Source of the DNA: AP-15 sp963747735
GTDB lineage: Bacteria > Pseudomonadota > Alphaproteobacteria > ATCC43930 > CGMCC-115725
Direction of reading: 5' to 3'
NCBI GenBank assembly: GCA_963747735.1
Contig: CAVVGE010000019.1
Span: 248,001-312,000 of the forward strand
DNA: 64,000 bases
Made by a program: the position numbers and the translations under genes
Shown: piece after piece, positions 48,142 to 56,367 of the stretch
How the letters are laid out: each line of letters begins with the position of its first letter
Numbering within the stretch: the stretch's first letter is position 1
The notes under the pieces: generated by a model
The model's input: only the letters and a program-made list of their open reading frames with translations
What the model was told of the DNA's origin: nothing
The model's database searches: none

Positions 48142-48240
48142 ATGACGGCTCCTGTGGCGGTTCGGTCAACTAAGCGACACGCCGGGCATGTCGTCAACTT
48201 CCGCATCGTCGGATGCAGCGTATCGTCGGGTGCAGGCGGA

Positions 48241-48966
48241 TCAGCCCGGCCGCTCTCGTGCGGCGACGCCCATCAAGAGGTCGAGGCGTTCGGGGTTGTC
48301 GAGGAGGCTCGCGCCCGGCCCGGCAAAGACGATTGCGCCTCGATCGAGAACGATCGCGGCTTCGGTCAATTCGAGCGCCAGGCGGGCATGCTGCTCCACC
48401 AGCAGCAATGCCAGATTGTCCTCGCGCTTCAGCCGCGCGATGCCGGCGAGCAAGGTGTCGACAATGACCGGCGCGAGGCCTTCCAGCGGCTCATCCATCA
48501 GCAGCAGCGAGGGATTGCCGGCGAGCGCGCGGCCGATCGCCAGCATCTGCTGCTCGCCTCCCGAGAGCTGGTTGCCGCGGTTCCGGCGGCGCGACGCCAA
48601 TGACGGAAAGAAATCGTAGATGCGCGGCAGCGACCAGCGCCCCGGCCGTGCGGCGACCGACAAGTTTTCCTCGACCGTCAGCGAGGCGAAGATCTCGCGC
48701 TCCTGCGGCACAAAGCCAATGCCGAGCCGGGCGCGCCGATTTGGCGACAGCGAGGTGAGGTCGGCACCGGCATAATTGATCCGGCCGGCGCGCAGCCTCG
48801 TATGCCCCATGATCGTGGCAAGAAGCGTCGTCTTGCCGACGCCGTTGCGCCCGAGGAGCGCCAAGCTTTTGCCCGGCGGCAAATCGAGCGCGATGTCCTC
48901 GACGATGACCGTCTCGCCCCAGCCTGCGGATACGCCGTCGAGGGTGAGGCCGCCGGCAGGGGTCAC
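48241..48966 (-). CDS. livF: Branched-chain amino acid-type ABC ATPase (LivF)
   Basis: A 241-residue ATPase of the LivF type. Walker A LLGRNGVGKTTLL, Q-loop FVPQEREIFASLTVEENL, signature LSGGEQQMLAIGRAL and Walker B LLLMDEPLEGLAP are all present. The start is GTG at 48966, whose GTGA overlaps the stop of livG, so translation is coupled. The permeases LivH and LivM and the binding protein LivK are absent on both sides, so the substrate (amino acid, amide or an aromatic acid) cannot be told. The order exporter-livG-livF on the minus strand suggests a rearranged cluster. Confidence 0.9.
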   Translation of the reverse strand: MTPAGGLTLDGVSAGWGETVIVEDIALDLPPGKSLALLGRNGVGKTTLLATIMGHTRLRAGRINYAGADLTSLSPNRRARLGIGFVPQEREIFASLTVEENLSVAARPGRWSLPRIYDFFPSLASRRRNRGNQLSGGEQQMLAIGRALAGNPSLLLMDEPLEGLAPVIVDTLLAGIARLKREDNLALLLVEQHARLALELTEAAIVLDRGAIVFAGPGASLLDNPERLDLLMGVAARERPG

Positions 48967-49718
48967 GCCGGCGCCCGCTCGCCGAGATAGACCTGGCGCA
49001 CCCGTGGATCGGCGGCGATCGCTTCGGGCGGGCCTTCGGCGAGGACCGTGCCTTGCACCAGGACCGTGATACGGCGAGCCAGGCGAAACACCAGCTCCAT
49101 GTCGTGCTCGATGATCAGCAGCGCCAGATCCTCCGGCAGGCTTTCGACCGCAGCGATGATCGTGCCGGTCTCGCCTGACGGCACCCCCGCCGCCGGCTCG
49201 TCGAGCAGCAACACCTTCGGTTCGAGAGCGAGCGCTACCGCGACTTCGACGAGACGCTGGCGGCCATAGGCGAGCTGGCCCACCGGGCGCAGCGCATCCT
49301 CGGCGAGGCCCATCCGCTCGACGAGCGCATAGGCCTTGTCGATCGCCGCGCGGTGGCGCCCTGCCGGCTGCCACAAATTGCCGCCTGACCCGTCGTGCTC
49401 GCAGACCGCCAGAGTGACGTTTTCGAGCACGCTCAGCCCGCGAAAGAGCGCGGTGATCTGAAAGGTGCGCACGAGGCCGCGCTTGACCCGCGCGGCCCGC
49501 GACAATGCCGTGACGTCGGAGCCGTCGAGCAGGATCTGCCCGGCGTTCGGGCGCAGCACGCCGGTGACGAGATTGACAAAGCTCGTCTTGCCGGCGCCGT
49601 TTGGCCCGATCAGCGCGCGGCGCGCGCCGCGCTCCAGGCTGAAATCGATCGCGTTGGCGACCGCGAGCGCGCCAAAGCTTTTGCCGAGCCCGCGGGTTTC
49701 GAGCGCCGGCGCGCTCAT
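48963..49718 (-). CDS. livG: Branched-chain amino acid-type ABC ATPase (LivG)
   Basis: A 251-residue ATPase of the LivG type. Walker A GPNGAGKTSFVN, the family insert TFQITALFRGLSVLENV, a signature written LAYGRQRLVEVAVAL (instead of LSGGQ, as usual for LivG) and Walker B VLLLDEPAAGVPSGE are visible. The C-terminal QVYLGE is the typical LivG ending. Start ATG 49718 overlaps the stop of the Fsr-type exporter (ATGA), and its stop overlaps the start of livF, so three genes are translated as one chain. No permease or binding-protein gene accompanies it. Confidence 0.9.
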   Translation of the reverse strand: MSAPALETRGLGKSFGALAVANAIDFSLERGARRALIGPNGAGKTSFVNLVTGVLRPNAGQILLDGSDVTALSRAARVKRGLVRTFQITALFRGLSVLENVTLAVCEHDGSGGNLWQPAGRHRAAIDKAYALVERMGLAEDALRPVGQLAYGRQRLVEVAVALALEPKVLLLDEPAAGVPSGETGTIIAAVESLPEDLALLIIEHDMELVFRLARRITVLVQGTVLAEGPPEAIAADPRVRQVYLGERAPA

Positions 49719-50986
49719 CGCGTCTTAGGCGGCGCGCCTCGCGCCGGCGTGGCGCTCTCGGCCGCAGCGGGCACGGGCCGGCCGAGATTTGGCAGGAACG
49801 CGCTCAACAACCCGATCGCCGGCAGGAAGGCGCAGAGCCGATAGACGAAATCGATGCTGGTGGCGTCGGCGAGACGGCCGAGCAAGGCGGCGCCGACCCC
49901 GGCCATGCCGAAGGACAGCCCGAAGAACAGCCCGGCGACGGTGCCGATCTTGCTCGGCACCAGGTCGAGCGCGTAGACGATGATCGTCGAGGATGCAGAC
50001 GCGATCGTCAGCCCGATCACCACGCTCAATACGCCGGTCCAGAACAAATCGGCGTGCGGCAGCATCAAGGTGAAGGGCAGCACACCGAGGATCGAGCCCC
50101 AGATCACATATTTACGGCCGATGCGGTCGCTGAGCGGGCCGCCGAGCAAGGTGCCGACAGCAACCGAGGCAAGAAACACGAACAGGTAAATCTGCGCGCT
50201 TTCCAGCGAGAGATGGAACCTGCTGATCAGGTAGAAGGTGTAATAGGTATTGAGGCTCGTCGTGTAGAACGCTTTCGAGAACACCACCACCAGCAGGATC
50301 ACCAGGGCCCAGCCGATCTTGCGGCGCGACAGGCTCGGCCCGGTGATCGAATGCATCGACCGCGGCCGCGGCGGCGCCGAGCGCTCTCGCCGGTACCAGT
50401 TGCCGACCGGCAGCAGCACCGCCATCGCCAGCAGGGCCGCGAACGAAAACCAGCCGATGCTGCCCTGACCTTTCGGGATTACGATAAAGGCCGCGAGCAT
50501 CGGGCCCAGCGACGAGCCGATATTGCCGCCGACCTGAAACACCGACTGGGCGAGCCCGTGGCGCCCGCCCGAAGCCATCCGCGCCACCCGCGAGGCTTCC
50601 GGGTGAAATACCGCCGACCCCATGCCGACCATCATCGCCGCCAGCAACAGCAGCGGATAGCTCGCGGCATGCGCCAGCAGCAGCAAGCCGACCAGGGTGA
50701 CACCCATGCCCATCGCCAGCGAATAAGGCTGCGGCCGGTGATCGGTGCCGAGCCCGACCGCGGGCTGCAGCAAGGACGAGGTCATCTGCATGGTGAGCGT
50801 GATCAGCCCGATCTGGGCAAAGCTCAGGCCATAGGAGCCTTTCAGCATCGGGTAGAGAGCCGGCACCAGCGACTGCATCATGTCGTTCAAGAAATGCGAG
50901 AAGCTGAGCGCCATGACGATCGACAAGGCGACCCCCTCCGCCGCCCGACGGGCAGTGCCGCGCTCCGCCGACACCATTGTGCTCAT
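49715..50986 (-). CDS. MFS exporter, fosmidomycin-resistance (Fsr) type
   Basis: A 423-residue MFS transporter with about twelve helices. N-terminal SFSHFLNDMMQSLVPALYPML matches the start of Fsr-type drug exporters, as do AVFHPEASRVARMASGG and the QVGGNIGSSLGPMLAA segment. The second-half MFS motif is GGPLSDRIGRKYVIWGS. The start ATG at 50986 follows GGGAG; the frame open further upstream lacks a ribosome-binding site. It overlaps livG by four bases, so it may be expressed with the two ABC ATPases, although an MFS protein has no need for them. Export of a toxic metabolite is the likely role. Confidence 0.87.
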   Translation of the reverse strand: MSTMVSAERGTARRAAEGVALSIVMALSFSHFLNDMMQSLVPALYPMLKGSYGLSFAQIGLITLTMQMTSSLLQPAVGLGTDHRPQPYSLAMGMGVTLVGLLLLAHAASYPLLLLAAMMVGMGSAVFHPEASRVARMASGGRHGLAQSVFQVGGNIGSSLGPMLAAFIVIPKGQGSIGWFSFAALLAMAVLLPVGNWYRRERSAPPRPRSMHSITGPSLSRRKIGWALVILLVVVFSKAFYTTSLNTYYTFYLISRFHLSLESAQIYLFVFLASVAVGTLLGGPLSDRIGRKYVIWGSILGVLPFTLMLPHADLFWTGVLSVVIGLTIASASSTIIVYALDLVPSKIGTVAGLFFGLSFGMAGVGAALLGRLADATSIDFVYRLCAFLPAIGLLSAFLPNLGRPVPAAAESATPARGAPPKTR

Positions 50987-51114
50987 CGACCTGTTGCTCC
51001 CGCCATGACCGGGCGGCACGCCATGGGCAGCCGCCTCTCCCAAGAATACATGCGAACCACTCGGAATAGGCTTCGGTCTCGGCCGAAACATGGCAGCCAT
51101 GAGCGCTTGAGAAT

Positions 51115-51279
51115 ATGAACGCGCCGCGTAACCGGTGCGCGGCGCCAGCCGTCGCGCGAACCGACCATGGAAGCAATGCCTCGGCATCGCGATCGGCGAA
51201 CGATCAGTGGCGCATCTGCTTTGTTTGGCGCAGCGGAGATGCGCACCGGGTCGAGATTGTCGATTACCATCGAGGCTGA
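51115..51279 (+). pseudogene. higB toxin remnant
   Basis: Directly in front of higA (five bases), a frame ending at TGA 51277-51279 reads NDQWRICFVWRSGDAHR and VEIVDYHRG, which is the conserved C-terminus of HigB/RelE-family ribonuclease toxins. Upstream in the same frame LENMNAPRNR (from 51106) resembles the central part, but the linking region does not match and stops or frame changes occur at about 51100 and between 51150 and 51195 (WKQCLGIAI in another frame fits the missing strand). So the toxin is inactivated or damaged by sequencing indels. The antitoxin gene is intact. Confidence 0.6.
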
Positions 51280-51284
51280 TCACC

Positions 51285-51578
51285 ATGCGCGACTTGCCGC
51301 CGATCCATCCCGGGGAACAACTGCGCGAGGAATTCATGCAGCCCCTCGGCATCACCGCATACCGGCTCGCCAAGGATATCGGCGTGCCGGTGACGCGGAT
51401 TCAAGCGATTATTGCGGAGAAGCGCGCAATTACCGGCGAGACGGCGCTGCGCCTCGCGCGTTATTTCGATACCTCTCCGGAATTCTGGCTCAATATGCAA
51501 CGTGACTATGAACTGCACACGGCCGCCGCGGCATTCGGCAAGAGGATCGAGAACGAGGTGAAGCCGCGCGCGGCATAA
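51285..51578 (+). CDS. higA: HigA-family antitoxin
   Basis: A 97-residue XRE-type DNA-binding antitoxin. It begins with the family signature PPIHPGEQLREEFMQPLGIT, followed by the helix-turn-helix in AYRLAKDIGVPVTRIQAIIAEKRAITGETALRLARYF and the conserved SPEFWLNMQRDYEL. It normally binds and neutralises HigB and represses the operon. The partner gene upstream appears damaged, which may leave the antitoxin as a free regulator. Start at 51285, five bases after the toxin remnant. Confidence 0.88.
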   Translation: MRDLPPIHPGEQLREEFMQPLGITAYRLAKDIGVPVTRIQAIIAEKRAITGETALRLARYFDTSPEFWLNMQRDYELHTAAAAFGKRIENEVKPRAA

Positions 51579-51683
51579 AAGGTTGTCCCGCGCCCGATCT
51601 ACGCCGCGCATACCCGCGGACGATTCTCCCGCCAGACGAGTCCCGACCGGGTGATAATCGCGCCACTTGCCTCGCCGGAAGAC

Positions 51684-51790
51684 GTGGATCACCGGGACAA
51701 GCCCGGTGAAGACGATATTTGGCGCGATCCCCGTGCAGTGCTCCTCGGGATGGCAGAAGGCGTGGATGCGCGGGACAAGCCCGCGCAAGA
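51684..51790. repeat. Two hairpin repeats with compensatory changes
   Basis: Two related units 78 bases apart: CACCGGG-ACAAG-CCCGGTG at 51690-51708 and GCGCGGG-ACAAG-CCCGCGC at 51768-51786, each preceded by GTGGAT and followed by AAGACGA. The loop ACAAG is identical; the outer stem pairs differ but remain complementary. The 277-base gap between higA and the GFA gene contains nothing else recognisable. They look like copies of a dispersed intergenic element. Confidence 0.7.
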
Positions 51791-51855
51791 CGAAGATTGG
51801 CAGGCCGGTGCAAATTCCGGGCGGCCTGGCGACCGGCGCCGGCACGGCCGGCCCG

Positions 51856-52326
51856 TCAGGGTGCGATGAGCTGCCGCCAGCGCGCCAGGCTCTCCGGCGG
51901 CCAGACTTCGTCGATGCGGTAGAACGCGTCGAAGGTGCGCGCGCCCGCCGGAAGCTCGACCCACGGGAGCTTGCTGCGGGTGAAGATGTGGATGTCGGGC
52001 GCAACCGCAGCCGGATCGTCGAGCGTGCCGCCGCACAACAGCACCGTGTCGCCCGGTGCGGCATGATACTTGTTCCACAGATACGTGCCGCATTTGCTGC
52101 AGGCGAATACGTCGTGCGGCTTGCCGCTGCTCCCCGGCGGTACCCGGAAGGCGACCGGCTCGCCGCCGCTCACTTCGACAAGCTTTCGCTCGATCCACAG
52201 ATTGAGCGCGAAGGCGCTGCCGGTCAGCCTTTGGCAATCGCGGCAATGGCAGGCGTGGACGATCATCGGCGCGGCGGTCAGCCGATAGCGGACATCGCCG
52301 CAAGCGCAGCCGCCGTCGAAACTCAT
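51856..52326 (-). CDS. GFA/CENP-V family zinc-binding protein
   Basis: A 156-residue protein of the glutathione-dependent formaldehyde-activating (Gfa)-like family. Zinc ligands are GGCACGDV, HACHCRDCQRLTGSAFA and FACSKCGTYLWNK, the usual pattern of Cys pairs. The family name comes from a proposed S-hydroxymethylglutathione synthase activity that most members have not been shown to possess, so function is open. Start ATG 52326 overlaps the stop of the PEP-CTERM gene as read (ATGA). It is the last gene on the minus strand before the hairpin repeats. Confidence 0.85.
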   Translation of the reverse strand: MSFDGGCACGDVRYRLTAAPMIVHACHCRDCQRLTGSAFALNLWIERKLVEVSGGEPVAFRVPPGSSGKPHDVFACSKCGTYLWNKYHAAPGDTVLLCGGTLDDPAAVAPDIHIFTRSKLPWVELPAGARTFDAFYRIDEVWPPESLARWRQLIAP

Positions 52327-53079
52327 GTCGAGCTTCTCAAATCACCGGGGGCGGGAGCCGCATCGTCAGGACTCCGCCGAGCCCGCTTCAATTCTGCCGG
52401 ATGTCGGTAGCCATCCGGCCGTGGCCATAGGTCGGGGCGGTCGCGCCGAGGCTGGCGGTCGACTTTTGCAGGCTGCCTCCTCATGAATCGGCCTAAACCA
52501 AGAAGCGCGGTCGCGATCAGCAAGATGGTACTCGGTTCAGGAGCACTGACTCGGGCCGAGAAGGTGATATCGGCGGCCCCGTCGGACAGCACCAGAGTGC
52601 CGCCGCTTGTGACAACGGCCGGAAGTGGACCGCCTGCACTCCACTGCAGAACCCCGCCAAAGCCTGTAATTGGTCCAATGGAAGTCAACATGGCCCAAGA
52701 AGAAAACGCTGGCTCACCTGCTGGACCGTTGATCAGGTCAAATCCCGAGGTCGAGGCGCGGGAAAACCCGGGCAGGCCAAAGTTCTGGAAGAACCGGGGT
52801 CCCTGTGACGAACGTGAAAGTGCCGAGTGAACCAATCGTGATTGAGGCTGACGCATTGTCAAGAGAATATCCATCTCCTCCCACAATCGGCGCAATGTTG
52901 GACGTGTCGGCGAAAGCCGAAATTGTAATCAGGGCATTCGTGAACGACGTTTGGCCAATCGTGCCACTCGCAATGGTAATATCGGTAAATGTTATAGGGT
53001 GTGCCTTTGCCGCAGCGGGCAGCACAACAGCAAGAGCACATGCGACCGCAGATGCCCGTATCAACGCCGAGGTCCTCAT
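52323..53079 (-). CDS. PEP-CTERM sorted secreted protein, one frame change
   Basis: A secreted protein in two frames. The first (from 53079) has a Sec signal peptide, MRTSALIRASAVACALAVVL, and a Thr/Ser/Ile-rich beta-type mature part; at the GGGG run 52796-52799 a one-base shift leads to RFFQNFGLPGF and on to a C-terminal PEP-CTERM signal: APEPSTILLIATALLGLG followed by RFMRRQ. That signal (Pro-Glu-Pro, a membrane helix, basic end) targets proteins to an exosortase for surface or exopolysaccharide attachment. As read, the frame runs about 45 residues past the basic end and stops overlapping the GFA start; this tail is unusual and may mean another indel. An exosortase gene must lie elsewhere. 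Its base composition is lower in GC than the neighbours. Confidence 0.75.
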
Positions 53080-53158
53080 GTGCGGTTACTTCCCACAGGA
53101 CACCTCCCATTTTCCAAGGGGACCCTTCGCGCGTGGCCGCGGAACGCCCAATGGCAAC

Positions 53159-54431
53159 CTAAACCTCGACCGAGCCGGTTGCGATCGTCTGCGCGACGAC
53201 GTTGCGCGCGACCTCGCGCAAGAGCTGCTTGTCCGCGTCGGCGGTTGCGGCCGGCAGGGATGCCGGCGACCACCCGGTCGTGGCCATAGGTCGCAACGGC
53301 AGCGCCGTTGCGCAGCAAGGGCGAATCCGGGTCTTCGCCGTTCGCCACCATGCGGATGCCGCGGCGGATCAGGTTGCGCATCATGATGATGCCGCGGTCG
53401 GTGGCGGCGAGGTGCTCGAGCCCGTGCCGGGCGGTGCCGCCGTGGATGCTCGTCTGCGCGTCGTAATCGCCGGGGATGCGCTGGCGCTCGGCATAGGGTC
53501 GGCTCGCATCCTGGCCGAAGCCGGCGCCCTGGCGGAACTCGCGGCCTTCGGGCGCGCGGTAATAGCCAATCTGCATCGTGTGGGTATCGTCGAGCGGCAC
53601 CGCCCAGGTCGTCGCCATCGGCCGGTTGACCGAGTTGCGCGCCGCCATCGGGTCGGCATTCGGCGGGAACTGGTGGATGTTGGGCAGGATGAAGTCGGCG
53701 ACCCGCACCCACACCCGCTCGCCCTGCCGGCGGGTGTCGATGTAGACCATGCCGACCGGGGTCTCCATCCAGTCCCACTCGCCGAGCTCTTTCAAATCCT
53801 CGGTAAAGCCCTCGCTGCCCGGCAGCGTGTGCAGAAAGGCGAGATGCGCCGGGTCCATGCTGTTTTCCTTGACCTGCAGCCAGTTGCATTCCCACACCGT
53901 CGGCGCGCGGGCGATCTGGCGGTAGCCGGGCAGATCCCAGGTGTCGAGGGCCGGGAAGGGCGGCTTTTTGTCGGGCGGCCCCATATAGGCGAAGACCAGA
54001 CCCTGGTGCTCCTGCACCGGATAGGCGCCGTGAAAGAGCCGGTCTTTGAGCGTGCTGTCGGCCGGCTCGCCCGGCGTTTCGAGAATCGTGCCGTCGGTGT
54101 CGAAGAGCCACCCGTGATAGCAGCAGCGGATGCCCTTCTCGCCGACCAGCCCGAATTCGAGCGAGGTGCCGCGATGCGGGCAATGCAATTCGAGAAGGCC
54201 CACGGCACCGCTCTTGTCGCGAAAGGCGACGAGGTCCTCGCCGAGGATGCGCACCCGCCGCGGCAGCTCGCCCAATTCGCTCGACAAGATCACCGGCTGC
54301 CAAAACCGGCGCAGATATTCGCCGCAAGGCGTGCCCGGCCCGACCCGGCTCAATTCCACGTCCGCCGCCGGCCGATCGCGATGGTGATAGGCGCTGTAGG
54401 CGGTATTTAGAAACGGCGCGCGCTCGGACAT
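53159..54431 (-). CDS. Rieske 2Fe-2S ring-hydroxylating oxygenase, alpha subunit type, one frame change
   Basis: About 423 residues. The Rieske cluster ligands are CPHRGTSLEFG and CCYHGWLFD; the mononuclear iron site has NSMDPAHLAFLHTLPGS, the D-x2-H-x4-H pattern. The overall form resembles phthalate 4,5-dioxygenase and vanillate demethylase oxygenases, which need a separate reductase; none is adjacent. A frame change near 53265 separates the last 30 residues (ATADADKQLLREVARNVVAQ) which end at the stop 53159-53161. The start at 54431 follows GGGAGAG. Substrate is probably an aromatic acid or ether. The PEP-CTERM gene starts about 80 bases downstream on the same strand. Confidence 0.88.
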
Positions 54432-54629
54432 GCGATCTCTCCCTTTCGCCTTGCGAATTTGGCCAGCGCCGCCGGCGCCGGTCAATCACCATCGCGGCAT
54501 GGCGCCATCCTGCCCCCTCTCAGCTTCGGGCTTGCGCTCCCCGCAGCCATCTGCACCGAATTTTTGCACCAGCCAGCCTATTGACTCCGTGCGCATTGGT
54601 TGCCGGTGCGGAAATCTTCCTCTTTGCGG

Positions 54630-55533
54630 CTACAGGGATGGTAGAGAAGGGCGCTTGCCGCTTCTCATCAGGAATCCCTTGACCGCGTCGGCGACGTAGC
54701 TCGCGCTGCCATCATCGATTGTACCGGCGGGCCATCTCAGTCCATAGGGGGTAGGGGGCCAGATTCGAAAAATCGCCTGCCTTGGCGGAAGGTGGAACCG
54801 AAACATCCTTGCGAGGCGGGGATGCGGTGAACGGATGACATGAATAAGAAGCTGGCCGATGATTTGTGTACTGGCATGACCATTGTAGTACGTGGCGTGT
54901 CGCTCTCGGCGGCGAGCGACCCGTTGATCAGGAAGAACAAGAAACGGCGACGCAAACCATAGCATCAAGGCGTTAACGGGATTATAATGCGCAATCCAGA
55001 CTGACCACCCCGTCATTGGTGGAAGATGATGTTTCATCAAATATTTTCTCTGTGCATGATGAGTTGTCACACACTCCAAATCTGCATATTCGGCGACCAT
55101 TAGCCTTCATTGCTGCCCAAGCGGCGATGATCCGCTGTTGGTCGTGCGATAAGCGAACCTGTTGGCCTTGAATAAGAGATATCATTATCGGTCGGGCTCG
55201 ATCATCGACCTGCCGCCGCATCCATCCGTTGTTACAAGCTGCGCAAACACAGAGGACTTGCCAATCGCGCACATCACCGGGGCGCTTTACAAATACAAAG
55301 TCGGTGCGGTCGGGGTGCTCGGTAGCGCGAAGAGATCTGAACATTTTCATGGTTCGCGGCACAAAGCGGCGCGTCCAGTTTGAATAGACGTGCTCCTTTG
55401 TGAGCGCACCTTCGGGTGTCCGCGACGCCTCGACGCCACAAAAAATGCACTTGGTCGTTTGTTTCCATGGTCGGGGTCGATGGGCATCTAGGCCAGCCCA
55501 TCGACGGGGTGGTAAAGTCATCCGCAGTTTCAT
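54630..55533 (-). CDS. HNH endonuclease-like protein, one frame change
   Basis: A zinc-binding protein with an HNH-type core: CIFCGVEASRTPEG, then LTKEHVYSNWTRRFVP and, after a spacer, VLCVCAACNNGWM. This C-x2-C ... K-E-H ... C-x2-C-N-x-G-W-M layout is common in stand-alone HNH nucleases of phage and mobile elements. Near 55085 a frame change leads from WAAMK into MVAEYADLECVTTHHAQRKY and continues as a helical, membrane-avoiding C-terminal region to the stop at 54630. The start is uncertain: ATG 55533 in frame, or METNDQ (another frame, 20 bases before CIFCG) if one A has been lost. The region is lower in GC than the core genes. Confidence 0.6.
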
Positions 55534-55589
55534 CGCATAGGCGCTGCGGCAGTCGCGTGGGGGCGGTTGACCGTGTACCGAGTGGTCAG

Positions 55590-55898
55590 TCAGGGGTGGG
55601 GTTCGTGCAGCTTGCGCCGGTCCACTGGCTTGACGTTGATGTCGCCTTCGTGCTGACGGGCCTGCGCGAGGTCGTAGGTCATTTGCAGCCGCAGCCACGT
55701 TTCCGCGCCGCCACCGAACGCCTTGTCGAGACGGATCGCCATATCGGCCGATATGCCGCTCTTGCCGTTGACAAGATTGTTGAGGGTCTGCCGCGTCACG
55801 CCCAAAACCTCCGCTGCCTCGGTGATCGTCAAGCTGAGCGGCTCGATGCAGTCGTGCCGCACGGAAAGGCCCGGGTGGGGCGGGTTTTTCATCGTCAT
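55590..55898 (-). CDS. higA: HigA-family antitoxin
   Basis: A 102-residue antitoxin with the HigA opening NPPHPGLSVRHDCIEPL and an XRE helix-turn-helix, LTITEAAEVLGVTRQTLNNL, followed by SADMAIRLDKAFGGGAETWL. It lies 20 bases after the higB stop, in the toxin-first order typical of higBA. It should neutralise HigB and repress the promoter in front of higB by binding the palindrome found there. Complete frame, normal length. Confidence 0.92.
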   Translation of the reverse strand: MTMKNPPHPGLSVRHDCIEPLSLTITEAAEVLGVTRQTLNNLVNGKSGISADMAIRLDKAFGGGAETWLRLQMTYDLAQARQHEGDINVKPVDRRKLHEPHP

Positions 55899-55918
55899 GG
55901 TTCTGCCTCCTGTGATCG

Positions 55919-56197
55919 TTAGTGGTAATCGACTAAATCAACATCAGTCGCGGCATCTTGCTCGAAGCGGAAGATGATCCGCCAGTTGGCGCGTATCGTG
56001 ATGCTCCAATATCCGGCGAGGTCGCCTCTCAGCGCGTGCAGCCGGAAGCCGGGCAAGTCGAGCTGGTCTGGGCGCGTTGCTGCATCGAGCCGGGCCAGCA
56101 CGCGCGCGATTTTATCGACATGCTCCGGGTTTACCTCGCGCCGGTCGTCGTCTTCGTAAAGGCGGCGCAACCCACGATGTCGAAAGCGTCGAATCAT
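55919..56197 (-). CDS. higB: HigB toxin (RelE-family mRNA interferase)
   Basis: A 92-residue ribosome-dependent mRNA endonuclease. N-terminal MIRRFRHRGLRRLYEDDD, central HVDKIARVLARLDAATRPDQ, FRLHALRGDLAGYWSITI and the C-terminal NWRIIFRFEQDAATDVDLVDYH match the HigB family along its whole length. It is intact and paired with higA downstream. Its ATG sits only six bases after a strong -10 element, so the message is probably leaderless (see the promoter entry). Confidence 0.93.
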   Translation of the reverse strand: MIRRFRHRGLRRLYEDDDRREVNPEHVDKIARVLARLDAATRPDQLDLPGFRLHALRGDLAGYWSITIRANWRIIFRFEQDAATDVDLVDYH

Positions 56198-56232
56198 AAT
56201 CTACTTATAGAGTGACAATTGTCACTTGTCAA
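56198..56232 (-). promoter_or_regulatory. higBA promoter with operator palindrome
   Basis: On the minus strand TTGACA (56232-56227), a 17-base spacer and TATAAG (56209-56204) make a near-consensus sigma-70 promoter. The spacer contains the perfect 16-base palindrome AGTGACAATTGTCACT (56226-56211), the likely HigA operator, whose occupation would block polymerase. The ATG of higB (56197) follows the -10 by six bases, placing the transcript start at or next to the start codon. Confidence 0.85.
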
Positions 56233-56367
56233 GCGCCGTTCCGTATTTCTACATTTTGTGTCTCTGCGCCGGCCGGCGGCGTCTGTCATAGCGCGTATTC
56301 TGGAAAATCCAGCTCCTAGGCCCGGTGTAACCGTGAGGACCGTCGAGTTGGCCGCAGATCTCCCGGC

